64,000 nt of DNA from Deltaproteobacteria bacterium. Lineage in GTDB: Bacteria > Myxococcota_A > UBA9160 > UBA4427. The notes under the pieces are model-generated. The model was not told where the DNA came from and made no database searches. It worked only from the letters and a program-made list of their open reading frames with translations. Below are positions 18,056 through 26,615 of this stretch, in pieces (within the stretch, counting starts at the first letter, position 1; the number at the start of each line of letters is the position of its first letter). The stretch spans positions 163,900 through 227,899 of the forward strand of contig PBFW01000008.1 of the NCBI GenBank assembly GCA_002719955.1, in the 5' to 3' direction. The position numbers and the translations under genes are program-made.

Positions 18056-19950
18056 GCGCGCCGAATCGGGAGTGGTCGAGTGTCGGGGAGGGCGATCTGC
18101 TCGAACGTGCCCGCTCGTTGGGGCTCCTGTCTGCCCTCGATCAGCAATTCGCGACGCGCCTCGCGCGGCTTTACGACGAGCCCGACGACGGGATCCGCTG
18201 GGCCCTCGCGATCGCGTGTCGTCAGGAAGCGGCGGGACATGTCTGTGCGGATCTCCTTCGACTGGGGCGCGAGGGCCTGGTGACCGAAGTTTCGGGCGAG
18301 ATGCGCGTCCATTCCGTGCTCGCGACGCATGATTCCCTGGAGGATTGGCTCGCGGAGATTCGTGAGAATGCCCTCGTGGATTCGACGGGGGACACTCGCG
18401 ACGAAGCGGGCGCACCGCGTCCGCTCGTGCTGGACGAACGCGGTCGGCTCTTCCTGCGCCGGGCGCATCGTCACCAGATGGAGTTGGCCGAGCGAATCCG
18501 CGCCCGAGCGACCGTCGATTCTCTGCGTGTGGATTGGGCCTGGGCCGAATCGGCGATCGCGCGCCTGATGCCTGGAAGCGCGGCCGACGACGATCCGGCG
18601 CGACAGGCGCTTCGTACGGGGCTCGCGCGGCCACTCTCGATCGTGACGGGGGGGCCGGGTACGGGCAAGACGACGATGGTGGCGAGATTGATCGCGCTCC
18701 TGATCGAAGAGGCGAGTGAGTCGGGGGGGCATGTGCCGCGCATCCGGCTGCTCGCGCCGACGGGCAAGGCTGCCGCGGCCATGGCGAGTGCATTTGCGCG
18801 TGGGCGGGATCTCCTCGAGGTCTCGGACGAGGTCCGCAACGCGCTCCCGAGCGCCGCCGAGACGATTCATCGCGCGCTTCATCGGCAGACCCGCCCCGAT
18901 GCCTTCGGGAGACCGGGACGAATCCGACTCGACGCGGAGATCGTCGTCGTGGACGAGGCGTCGATGGTCGATCTCGAGTTGATGAATCGACTCTTCGAGG
19001 CGTGCGAGGGGATCCCTCGGGTCGTCTTATTAGGTGATCCCGGGCAGCTGGCGTCGGCCGACTCCGGTGCGGTGTTGGCCGAACTCTGCGATGACCCTGG
19101 GCTGGATCGGCCGATGTCGATCTTTTCGGTTCCATTGGCTGCGGCGGGGCCGCCGTCGCCGGAGAACGCGGCCGAGGGGTTGGCGGATTCGATCGTCACA
19201 TTGCAAAAGAGCCATCGCTTCAGCGATTCGGGTGGCATCGGCCGTCTGGCTGGAGCGATTCGCGCGGGCGATGCCGAGGGTGTGATTCGCTTGTTCGCGG
19301 ATCCGGAGCTTCCCGAGATCGAGCGCTGTGAGGTCGTCTCGAGTGATTCGCTCGCGGCGCGGCTGATCGAGGAGAGTCGGGGGATGCATGCCGAGATCGA
19401 GGGTGTGCTGGACCCGAAGGATAAACTCGATCGCATGGGCCTCTACCGCGTGCTCTGCGCTCACCGCCGCGGGCCGCTCGGTGTCGAAGCGCTCTGTACC
19501 CGGCTCGACGAGGCGGCCGCGGCGATTCGGCGAACGACTCCCCGCGCGGGATGGTGGCGGGGTCGCCTGCTGCTCGTCACGCGGAATGCACCCGACCAGG
19601 ATCTCTGGAACGGGGACGTCGGCTTGGTCGAGGAAACGGAAACAGGGCTGAGGGCGCTCTTTGCAGATGCTTCCGGCGGTGTTCGCGCTCTGTCCGCGGG
19701 GCGTCTCCCCCTTCATGAGAGCGCGATCGCCATGAGTGTCCACAAGAGTCAGGGATCTGAGTTCGATGTCGTGGATCTCGTCCTCGGGGATGTGGCTTCA
19801 CCCCTCATGACGCGCGAGCTTCTCTACACGGGTGTCACCCGCGCGCGTCGGACGCTTCGGGTTCACGCCAGCGAATCGGCTCTGCGCGAGATGCTGGGTC
19901 GCCGGATCCAGCGGGACTCCGGTCTCGGCGAACGACTCTGGGCGGATTGA
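18052..19950 (+). CDS. recD: RecD, RecBCD exonuclease V alpha subunit (5'-3' helicase)
   Basis: 632-residue superfamily 1B helicase, the faster motor of RecBCD. Walker A is GGPGTGKTT with Lys206, motif II is VDEASMVDLELM, motif III LLGDPGQLASA, and the C-terminal SVHKSQGSEFDVV and YTGVTRAR are motifs V and VI. An N-terminal region of about 170 residues matches the RecB-binding domain. ATGA overlap with recB and a near-overlap with rsgA. Length is close to E. coli RecD, so this is the RecBCD partner and not a free-standing RecD2. Confidence 0.93.
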   Translation: MSAPNREWSSVGEGDLLERARSLGLLSALDQQFATRLARLYDEPDDGIRWALAIACRQEAAGHVCADLLRLGREGLVTEVSGEMRVHSVLATHDSLEDWLAEIRENALVDSTGDTRDEAGAPRPLVLDERGRLFLRRAHRHQMELAERIRARATVDSLRVDWAWAESAIARLMPGSAADDDPARQALRTGLARPLSIVTGGPGTGKTTMVARLIALLIEEASESGGHVPRIRLLAPTGKAAAAMASAFARGRDLLEVSDEVRNALPSAAETIHRALHRQTRPDAFGRPGRIRLDAEIVVVDEASMVDLELMNRLFEACEGIPRVVLLGDPGQLASADSGAVLAELCDDPGLDRPMSIFSVPLAAAGPPSPENAAEGLADSIVTLQKSHRFSDSGGIGRLAGAIRAGDAEGVIRLFADPELPEIERCEVVSSDSLAARLIEESRGMHAEIEGVLDPKDKLDRMGLYRVLCAHRRGPLGVEALCTRLDEAAAAIRRTTPRAGWWRGRLLLVTRNAPDQDLWNGDVGLVEETETGLRALFADASGGVRALSAGRLPLHESAIAMSVHKSQGSEFDVVDLVLGDVASPLMTRELLYTGVTRARRTLRVHASESALREMLGRRIQRDSGLGERLWAD

Positions 19951-19952
19951 AC

Positions 19953-20915
19953 GTGGCCGGACGCAAGAAAAAGAAGACACCCCGGGACGCTGGGCGCAGG
20001 GAACCCGAGGGTGGATCATTTCCGGCGCTCGCTCCGGACGAGGGCGAGCCCGGACTCGTCGTGGCGCACCACGGGGTCGCCGTCCTCGTCCGCTTCGAGT
20101 CGGGCGAAGCACGTCAGGTGTGGCTGCAGCCCGAGCAGCGTGCGGTCGTCGGTGATCGCGTGCGCGTTGCGCGGAATCGACTGGCCGTCGAACCCGCTCG
20201 GGGAGTGCTCCGCCGTCGAGATCCTCGGGGTCGCGAACGCACGATCGCGACGAATCTCGACGTATTGGGGATCGTCGTTGCTCCGGAGCCGCGAGAACCT
20301 CCGGGCTATATCGACCGAGGCTTCGTCATAGCACGCTCCGCCGGGATCGAGCCGATCCTCGTCATGAACAAGACCGACCTCGACGATGGCGATGAACTCG
20401 CCGCGCGACTGATCGAGATCTACGCTCCCTCAGCGTCGGTGCTCTGCGTCTGCGCGGATCGCGGAGAGGGCCTCGATCTGATCTTCGAGGCCTTGGCCGG
20501 GGGTCGGCTCGGGGCGCTCGTCGGCCCATCCGGTGTGGGCAAGAGCTCACTGCTCAACGCGCTCGTCCCCGACCTCGACCTGCGCGTGAGTGAACTCAAT
20601 CGCGGGAGCGGAAAGGGGCGGCACACGACGACGACGGCGACCCTCCACGCGCTTGAGCGCGGTGGCTTCCTCGTCGATACCGCCGGCTTCAAGGATTTCA
20701 TCGCCGTCGACGTCGTTGCACTGGAAGCGGCCCAGGCCTTCCCGGGCTTCGAGGAGGCGATCGTCGAGGGTTGCCGGTTTCGCGATTGCGTCCACAAGAG
20801 TGAGCCCGACTGCGGTGTCCTGGCGGGCATCGAGGCCGGGACGATCTCCGAGCGCCGTCACCGAAGCTATCTTCAGCTGCTCGAGGAACTCGAATCGTCC
20901 GATGGGCGTTCGTAA
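19953..20915 (+). CDS. rsgA: RsgA (YjeQ), small ribosomal subunit-dependent GTPase A
   Basis: About 320 residues, late-stage 30S maturation factor. An OB-fold follows a Lys-rich N-terminus. The circularly permuted GTPase order is visible: NKTDLDD (G4) before GPSGVGKSS (G1), then HTTTT and VDTAGFKDF (G3, with DTAG where most have DTPG). The C-terminal zinc motif CRFRDCVHKSEPDC is intact. Start is ambiguous between a TTG at 19947 that overlaps the recD stop and a GTG at 19953; the GTG is used here. The 3' end overlaps the oppositely oriented rbgA by 43 bases. Confidence 0.92.
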   Translation: MAGRKKKKTPRDAGRREPEGGSFPALAPDEGEPGLVVAHHGVAVLVRFESGEARQVWLQPEQRAVVGDRVRVARNRLAVEPARGVLRRRDPRGRERTIATNLDVLGIVVAPEPREPPGYIDRGFVIARSAGIEPILVMNKTDLDDGDELAARLIEIYAPSASVLCVCADRGEGLDLIFEALAGGRLGALVGPSGVGKSSLLNALVPDLDLRVSELNRGSGKGRHTTTTATLHALERGGFLVDTAGFKDFIAVDVVALEAAQAFPGFEEAIVEGCRFRDCVHKSEPDCGVLAGIEAGTISERRHRSYLQLLEELESSDGRS

Positions 20916-21757
20916 CTGATCGCGCCCACTTTCGCCGCGCGCAGATCGCGCAGGAAGAGGTCTGCGGCACGGTCGAGATCGACGTGTCCGCCGGAACGAA
21001 GCGCCCCGCGTTTGCGGCCGACCGCTTCGAGGAGCTCGACCGCGCGTGAAGAATCCGCGGGGTCGGTGGAGGTGCGCGCGAGGATCTTCTCGACTTCGTC
21101 TCCGAGCTTGTAGCGCGCGACGAGTTCGGCACGGTATTGCGTCGCCACGAAACAGACCGCCCAGCCCGCGACGTCGATCAATTCGAAGGCGTTCTCGCCG
21201 ATCGCGCCGCTCGCCGCGAGTCTTCGGGCGCCTTCTTGATCGTCGAGCTTCGGCCATAGCACGCCCGGCGAATCGAAGATCGACAGATCATGGTCGAGTT
21301 CGACGCGTTGCGCCCGGCGCGTCACGGCGGGGCGGTCGCCGACCTTGGCGATCTTGCGTCCGGTCAGGGAGTTGATGAGCGTCGATTTGCCGACATTCGG
21401 GATACCGACGACGAGGGTGCGAAGGGTTCGACCGGGACCCCCTCGATGGGGCGCGAGTTCTCGGCATCGCGCCGGGACCCGTCTGACGCTTTTCTGTTCG
21501 CTCATGACGAGTGCCATGGGCCGTGGCTCCGGCCAGGCGTCCAGCCAGGCCCGGGTGACGGCGGGATCCGCGAGATCGGATTTGGTGAAGAGGGTCAGAA
21601 TCGGCTTGTCCTCGGAGAGCTTCCCGAGAAGGGGATTTCGGCTCGAGACCGGCAGCCGCGCATCGATCAACTCGATCACGACGTCGACCTTCTCAATCGC
21701 CGCAGCGATCTCCTTTCGAGCGCGATTCATGTGACCGGGGAACCAGTTGATCGTCAT
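20873..21757 (-). CDS. rbgA: RbgA/YlqF-type ribosome biogenesis GTPase
   Basis: 294-residue circularly permuted GTPase. INWFPGHMNRAR is the hallmark N-terminus (WFPGHM), followed by DVVIELIDARLP, FTKSDLAD (G4), GIPNVGKSTLIN (G1), GDRPAVTRRAQ (G2) and DSPGVLWPK (G3). RbgA functions in assembly of the large ribosomal subunit. The C-terminus ends in a serine run antisense to the end of rsgA, where the two genes overlap tail to tail. The ATG at 21757 gives the family start; the open frame beyond it is antisense to asnS. Confidence 0.9.
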   Translation of the reverse strand: MTINWFPGHMNRARKEIAAAIEKVDVVIELIDARLPVSSRNPLLGKLSEDKPILTLFTKSDLADPAVTRAWLDAWPEPRPMALVMSEQKSVRRVPARCRELAPHRGGPGRTLRTLVVGIPNVGKSTLINSLTGRKIAKVGDRPAVTRRAQRVELDHDLSIFDSPGVLWPKLDDQEGARRLAASGAIGENAFELIDVAGWAVCFVATQYRAELVARYKLGDEVEKILARTSTDPADSSRAVELLEAVGRKRGALRSGGHVDLDRAADLFLRDLRAAKVGAISYERPSDDSSSSSS

Positions 21758-21883
21758 CGTGCAACACCGCCAAGGGCGGATTCCTTTCGTCTCGTTCCGA
21801 CTCGTTTCCCTGCGACTCCGACGTCCGCGACGATAGCGGCCGAATGGCATCACAGGGTACTCTTCACCCGGGAGGTGAGATTG
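21758..21883. promoter_or_regulatory. Divergent rbgA/asnS intergenic region
   Basis: This 126-base gap must carry promoters for rbgA (leftward) and asnS (rightward). The only element I can place with confidence is the asnS Shine-Dalgarno, GGAGGTGAG, ending a few bases ahead of its ATG. I found no convincing -10/-35 pair and no tRNA-like or T-box leader fold. Confidence 0.5.
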
Positions 21884-23272
21884 ATGTCGACCGAGTCGAT
21901 CCGCAGCATGTTGGGTCGGGACGCTGCCGGGGGTGAGGGCGTCGTGCGGGGCTGGCTCCGCAGCGTTCGCCACGCAAAGGGCGTTTCCTTTCTCGACGTC
22001 TCCGACGGTTCTTGTATGGACGGGATGCAGGTCGTCGCCAATCCCGAGACCGAGGGTTATGAGTCGGTCGTGCGGGCTCTTTCGACGGGTTGCTCGATCG
22101 AGGCGCGCGGCGAGGTCGTCGAATCCCCTGGCAAGGGTCAGCACTTCGAATTTCATGCGAGTGAGGTTCTGCTCGTGGGTGGGGCCGCGGAGGATTATCC
22201 CCTTCAGAAGAAGCGACACAGTTTCGAGTTCCTGCGTACGATTGCGCATCTCCGCCCACGAACCAACACGATCGGAGCCGTTCTTCGCTTGCGAAATGCA
22301 GCCTCGATGGCGATTCACGAGTTCTTTCAGCGCGAGGAATTCTTCTATCTGCACACACCGATCGTGACGGCATCGGACGCTGAAGGCGCGGGTGAGATGT
22401 TCCGCGTCACGACGCTTCCCGTCGGCGACCCGCCGCGGGACGAGGGGGGGAGCGTCGATGATGCGCGGGATTTTTTCGGGCGGCCGACCTATCTGACCGT
22501 TTCGGGGCAGCTCGAAGCCGAGATCGGCGCGCTCGCGCTCTCTCGGGTCTACACCTTCGGGCCGACCTTCCGGGCGGAGAACTCGAATACCGCACGGCAT
22601 CTGGCGGAATTCTGGATGGTCGAACCCGAGGCCGCTTTCTACGACCTGAGCGATCTTGCAGATCTGGCGGAGCGCTTTCTCAAATCAGTCTTCGAGGACG
22701 TGCTCGACCGATGTGAAGACGATATGGCCTTCTTCGAAAAACGCATCGAGTCCCAGGCGATCGAACGAATGAAGAACGTGATCGACGCGCCCTTCGAGCG
22801 GATTTCCTATCGCGAGGCGGTCTCGATTCTGGAGCGGTCAGGAGAGAAATTCGAATTTCCCGTCGGATTCGGACTCGATCTGCAGAGCGAACATGAACGT
22901 TGGTTGACGGAGAAGCACGTGGGTTGTCCGGTCGTCGTGACGGATTGGCCCGCTACGATCAAGGCTTTCTACATGCATCGAAACGACGATGGCGAAACCG
23001 TTGCGGCGATGGACGTGCTCGTCGGTGGAGTGGGCGAGATCATCGGGGGATCGCAGCGCGAACATCGACTCGATGTGCTGGAGTCCGCGATCCGCGGGCA
23101 GGGCCTCGAGCCAGATGATTATTGGTGGTATCTGGATCTGCGCCGCTTCGGCAGTGTTCCCCATGCGGGCTTCGGGCTCGGTTTCGAGCGGATCGTCCAG
23201 TTCATGACTGGGATGGCGAATATCCGTGACGTGATCCCTTTTCCGCGTGTGCCGGGCCAGGCGGAGTTCTGA
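21884..23272 (+). CDS. asnS: Asparaginyl-tRNA synthetase
   Basis: 462-residue class IIb aminoacyl-tRNA synthetase charging tRNA-Asn. The N-terminal OB anticodon-binding domain ([20 protein letters not shown]) is followed by the catalytic core. Motif 2 is [11 protein letters not shown] with [13 protein letters not shown], and motif 3 is [15 protein letters not shown]. The ATSAHLAEF-type ENSNTARHL segment is diagnostic for AsnRS against AspRS. The ATG at 21884 has a very strong GGAGGTGAG ahead of it; the open frame upstream is antisense to rbgA. Confidence 0.95.
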   Translation: MSTESIRSMLGRDAAGGEGVVRGWLRSVRHAKGVSFLDVSDGSCMDGMQVVANPETEGYESVVRALSTGCSIEARGEVVESPGKGQHFEFHASEVLLVGGAAEDYPLQKKRHSFEFLRTIAHLRPRTNTIGAVLRLRNAASMAIHEFFQREEFFYLHTPIVTASDAEGAGEMFRVTTLPVGDPPRDEGGSVDDARDFFGRPTYLTVSGQLEAEIGALALSRVYTFGPTFRAENSNTARHLAEFWMVEPEAAFYDLSDLADLAERFLKSVFEDVLDRCEDDMAFFEKRIESQAIERMKNVIDAPFERISYREAVSILERSGEKFEFPVGFGLDLQSEHERWLTEKHVGCPVVVTDWPATIKAFYMHRNDDGETVAAMDVLVGGVGEIIGGSQREHRLDVLESAIRGQGLEPDDYWWYLDLRRFGSVPHAGFGLGFERIVQFMTGMANIRDVIPFPRVPGQAEF

Positions 23273-23296
23273 TCGGATCCGCCGAGCGATCCGGAT

Positions 23297-23548
23297 TCAC
23301 GGTCCTTCCTGGCCGTAGGTCTCCCGCGCCCAACGATCGAGCCCGGCGTGTTCACGCGGCTCGACCCGAAAGCGGGGGTCCCGGCTCGCGAAGGATTCGG
23401 CGATCGATCTCGAACGATCCGCCGATCCGTCGTCGACGATCAGACACTCCCAGTCGTGTTCGCTCTGGCGCTCCAGGCTTCGTAGGGCGGTGTCGAGGGT
23501 CGCCTCGGCGTTCCACACCGGCAACAGAACCGAGACCTGGGGCGTCAC
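23297..23548 (-). pseudogene. Truncated family 2 glycosyltransferase (N-terminal fragment)
   Basis: 83 codons from a possible GTG at 23548. The first 70 residues are a clear GT2 start: VSVLLPVWNAEATLDTALRS, then CLIVDDGSADRS with the nucleotide-binding Asp pair, and a PRFRV strand. After an HAGL that normally leads into the donor-binding helix, the sequence loses similarity and stops 14 codons later, facing the end of asnS. A complete enzyme would need at least 150 more residues. I read it as the remains of a deleted gene; the start is weak (GGAG about 12 bases away). Confidence 0.6.
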
Positions 23549-23609
23549 CGGAGGGTGGCTCCAGTGAGCATTGAAAATTCGAGGGTTTCCGCCCATGTAG
23601 AAGCGCGAA

Positions 23610-24101
23610 TTGCACCGAGAGGTTTTTTTTTGGCAGGTCGGCGGCCGATGGACTGGGCTGAAGCGGGCCTTCCTCTTCAATTTCGCTCGGTCTGTCGAGT
23701 GGTCCACGGCGGCTTTCGCCGGGCCCGATGACTCGGTCCTGGTCTGCGTGGTCGGGGGCGACAGCTTTGCGGACGTCATCGTCCGGACCGTTTCCGGAAG
23801 GAGCGTCGAGGGGCGACCGGTCGCCGTCGTGGCCCTGGACGCCCTCTCGGGTCTGTCGAGCTGCCCTATCCTTTTCGTGGGCGAAAAGATCAGTTCCGAT
23901 CCCGGCAATGTGGCTTCGAGCGTGTCCGGATTGAGCATCTTCACGGTGGTCGATCACAAAGGCTTCGCCGCGGGTGGGGGCATCGCCAACTTCATCCAGA
24001 TGGATAACAAGGTTCGCTTCGAGATCAATCCGAGCGCTGAGAAGAAGGCCGGGCTGAAAGTGAGCTCTCTCCTGCTTCGCCTGGCGAAGGTCGTGAAATA
24101 G
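23610..24101 (+). CDS. YfiR-like (DUF4154) protein, signal peptide missing
   Basis: 163 codons. The body is a good YfiR/DUF4154 domain: LKRAFLFNFARSVEW, CPILFVGEKI, GLSIFTVVDHKGFAAGGGI and VRFEINPSAEKKAGLKVSS are the family blocks. YfiR proteins are normally periplasmic repressors of a membrane diguanylate cyclase and begin with a signal peptide. Here an in-frame TAG at 23598 leaves only a TTG start at 23610 and about 17 non-hydrophobic residues, running across a nine-T tract (23623-23631). The gene therefore looks 5'-truncated or frameshifted. No diguanylate cyclase or TonB receptor partner follows, though they usually do. Confidence 0.6.
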   Translation: MHREVFFWQVGGRWTGLKRAFLFNFARSVEWSTAAFAGPDDSVLVCVVGGDSFADVIVRTVSGRSVEGRPVAVVALDALSGLSSCPILFVGEKISSDPGNVASSVSGLSIFTVVDHKGFAAGGGIANFIQMDNKVRFEINPSAEKKAGLKVSSLLLRLAKVVK

Positions 24102-24108
24102 GAGTCCG

Positions 24109-24237
24109 ATGCTGACCACGAAAGAAACCGACGCCCGCGCTCGCAGGAACCACCGAGGGAGATGCGGTGAGAAGGGTAGACGTCGACCACGACTCGATTC
24201 AGCATTCGGGAAATCGCACACAGCGCAGATACCCTGA
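24109..24237 (+). CDS. 42-codon ORF after yfiR-like gene, possible remnant
   Basis: Short ORF beginning MLTTKETDARARR, with GGAG five bases ahead of the ATG and only seven bases after the preceding stop. This is the position where the sensor or cyclase partner of YfiR normally begins. It is basic and has no membrane segment. It may be the surviving start of a deleted partner gene, or chance. Confidence 0.2.
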   Translation: MLTTKETDARARRNHRGRCGEKGRRRPRLDSAFGKSHTAQIP

Positions 24238-24302
24238 ATCAGTCGACCGAGTCGATGGCCCGCGCTCTGGAGTTGCTCTCGGGATCGGGTCAGAGGGTTC
24301 GA

Positions 24303-26498
24303 TCAGTCGATGAAGATCGGGCTGGACCAGGCCACTCCGCCATCCCTCTGTCGGATTCGGACATAGTGGAATTCGCCCGATGCGAGCGGCGGAATCTCTC
24401 GTTCGAGACGGTAGGTGAGGCCCTCCGGCGCCGGGAGCGACGCGACTCGCCCGCTGCGGATGAGGTCGATTCCTTCGATGGGCGCGGTCGCTTCGTAATG
24501 GATCCGGAGCACGGGGTCGCCAGACCCATCCGGATCGCTTTGCCCCAAGCGAAGATCGAGTGTTCCGCCCATGACGGTGTCGTCGATGTGGACTTCGAGC
24601 CAGGGTCGGATGCCATTGGTCGCGAAGGTGTGCCGTCGGCGCAGCGCGCCGAGCAGGCTGGAACGATCGAGGGTCGGGGTGAAGATTCCGGCGAGGCCAC
24701 CCTGGCCAGCGGTGAACTGGGCCAGACCCGGGTGGCCGTCGTGGGAGTCGCCGCTGCCGATGAAACCGAGACGAGCGCCTCGCATGAGCGTGTCGCGCAC
24801 GAAATTGCCCGGGATCCCGTTTCGAACAGGCCAGGGGGCGTCCCCTGCCTCGCTCGAACCGTGGATCGAGACGATCTCGGTCAGTGGTTCCAACTCGGGG
24901 TCCGGCGCGAAGGACCAGTTGGTCGCGACGGGTTCTCCGGCCGAGTGGTGCGCGAACGTGAGCGCCGCATAGCTGCGTAAGGCGTCCCATAATTCGTCCG
25001 GCCGATCGGTCTCCGGATCGAGCGCGGAAAAGATCGGCGCGGCCCCCTCGAAATAGAGGACGTGGCGATGGCCGTGGAGCCAATTGGTCCACTCGTAGCC
25101 GGGAATCGTGATGAAGCGGCCAGGCTCGTTGAAGGACTGGACCGTTTCGAGCTGTTCTGCGACGAGATCTGGTCGCTCGTCGAGTGGTCGGGGGCCCCAG
25201 TGGTCATGGTCCGTGAGTGCGATGACGTCCAGGCGAGCGATATCGCGCGCGTAGGCGAAATAGTCTTTCGGAGTACCGGTGCCGTCGGATAGGCGGGTAT
25301 GTCCATGCAGATCTCCCCAGACGAGGCGATTCTCAGCAGCCCGTACCACGATCGGCGGGAGATCGAAGGCGAGTCCTTCGAGGGCGTCGAGCCCTTCGAT
25401 TCGCAGCCGGATGGTTCCGGTCCCCGGAGTCGGTGTGAGCGGGAGACGCATGGGTGCGAAACGACTACTCACCGCCTCGAGCCGCGTCGCCGGGTTTTCG
25501 AGTTCGAGGCTCGATTGCGCGAGGCGATGCACGGCGAAATGGCCGACCGAAGCGCCGGAAGGATCTTGGATCGTCTCCGGCCAACTCGTGCGGTTCCCGA
25601 GACCATCCGTGAGCGAGACGAGAATCTCGAAGGGTTCCCCGGGTGCGATCTCGGCGGGGCCGAATGCGAGGAGCCGACTGCCGGGGCGGCCGATCACATC
25701 GATTCGGACGGCATCGTCGATCCATTCGCGGAAGCCGTCTCCGTTCGCGTCGACGGCGATCATGATCTCCGAACCCCGCTCCGCGTATCGGTCCACCCGT
25801 GCGCCCGATTCGCCCGCGCCATAGACGAAGTCGATCCTTTCCCCGGCCCGGAGCCCGCGTCCCACGACCCGAAACCCGGCACCCATCCCGGTCGCACGGA
25901 GTTCGACGTCGTCGCTTCGGGCGCGGGCGGTCGTGTATCCCGGAGCCCGCCGGTCCTGGGTCTGTGCATTGCTCCAATACCAGAACGCTTCGGGATTCAG
26001 GAAGAGCGTTCCGCCCTCGTCGATCCCCATCGGGCCCACTTCGAAGCCGATCTCGAAACGGTGGAAAGAAGAGGCCGCGAGCCTGGGCCGGGGCTCGCTC
26101 GAATCGTTCCGTCGCCACTCGGAGGACGGGCGCGTCGGGTCTACGGAGCGAGAGGATTCCAGCCAGGCGTGACCGCCCCCATCCGCGGCGTGTCTCTCGA
26201 CCATGCCCTCGGCGAGCCCGATCAAGTGGGCTTCCTGCTTGGCGTTCGGGGACAGGATCGGATGCTGCTCCTGCCAGTCTTCGGGCAACTCGAACCAGGG
26301 CGCGACAGCGACGATCGGGTTTTTCTCCGAGACGGAGGTCGGGGCCGGCGCGATCGGGTCGGGCCCAGGTGCCGATCCGCTCTCGGGGCGATCACAGCCC
26401 AGCAGCAGAACGCTGATGATTACGACGACGAGGAGCAGCCGCGGGGCATCGGCCCGGCGGCCTGCGAGCGAATATTTCCAGAACTGGGTGCTTTTAAC
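24303..26498 (-). CDS. DUF3604/PHP-domain lipoprotein (start codon unclear)
   Basis: About 730 residues. After a hydrophobic stretch ending in the lipobox LLGC, the protein holds the metal-binding pattern of PHP phosphoesterases: WGDLHGHTRLSDG, ALTDHDHWG, FAHHSAG and GSGDSHDGHPG. C-terminal RRRHTFATNGIRPWLE is a DUF3604 hallmark. It is probably exported and membrane anchored, function unknown. No ATG, GTG or TTG occurs in frame between the lipobox and well into the antisense of the divergent gene; the 5' coordinate given is a GTT about 35 codons before the lipobox Cys and is only a placeholder. See the finding on this. Confidence 0.65.
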   Translation of the reverse strand, partial: VKSTQFWKYSLAGRRADAPRLLLVVVIISVLLLGCDRPESGSAPGPDPIAPAPTSVSEKNPIVAVAPWFELPEDWQEQHPILSPNAKQEAHLIGLAEGMVERHAADGGGHAWLESSRSVDPTRPSSEWRRNDSSEPRPRLAASSFHRFEIGFEVGPMGIDEGGTLFLNPEAFWYWSNAQTQDRRAPGYTTARARSDDVELRATGMGAGFRVVGRGLRAGERIDFVYGAGESGARVDRYAERGSEIMIAVDANGDGFREWIDDAVRIDVIGRPGSRLLAFGPAEIAPGEPFEILVSLTDGLGNRTSWPETIQDPSGASVGHFAVHRLAQSSLELENPATRLEAVSSRFAPMRLPLTPTPGTGTIRLRIEGLDALEGLAFDLPPIVVRAAENRLVWGDLHGHTRLSDGTGTPKDYFAYARDIARLDVIALTDHDHWGPRPLDERPDLVAEQLETVQSFNEPGRFITIPGYEWTNWLHGHRHVLYFEGAAPIFSALDPETDRPDELWDALRSYAALTFAHHSAGEPVATNWSFAPDPELEPLTEIVSIHGSSEAGDAPWPVRNGIPGNFVRDTLMRGARLGFIGSGDSHDGHPGLAQFTAGQGGLAGIFTPTLDRSSLLGALRRRHTFATNGIRPWLEVHIDDTVMGGTLDLRLGQSDPDGSGDPVLRIHYEATAPIEGIDLIRSGRVASLPAPEGLTYRLEREIPPLASGEFHYVRIRQRDGGVAWSSPIFID

Positions 26499-26615
26499 CT
26501 CGCCATAACCGACCGCACGGATTCCCGCTAAGGAGAGTCCGGCATCACACCGTTGAGCAGAGGAGCCAGGAGCGTCAGGGCGAGGGTGCGTCCTTTCAGC
26601 GGGCTGGGATGGGAG

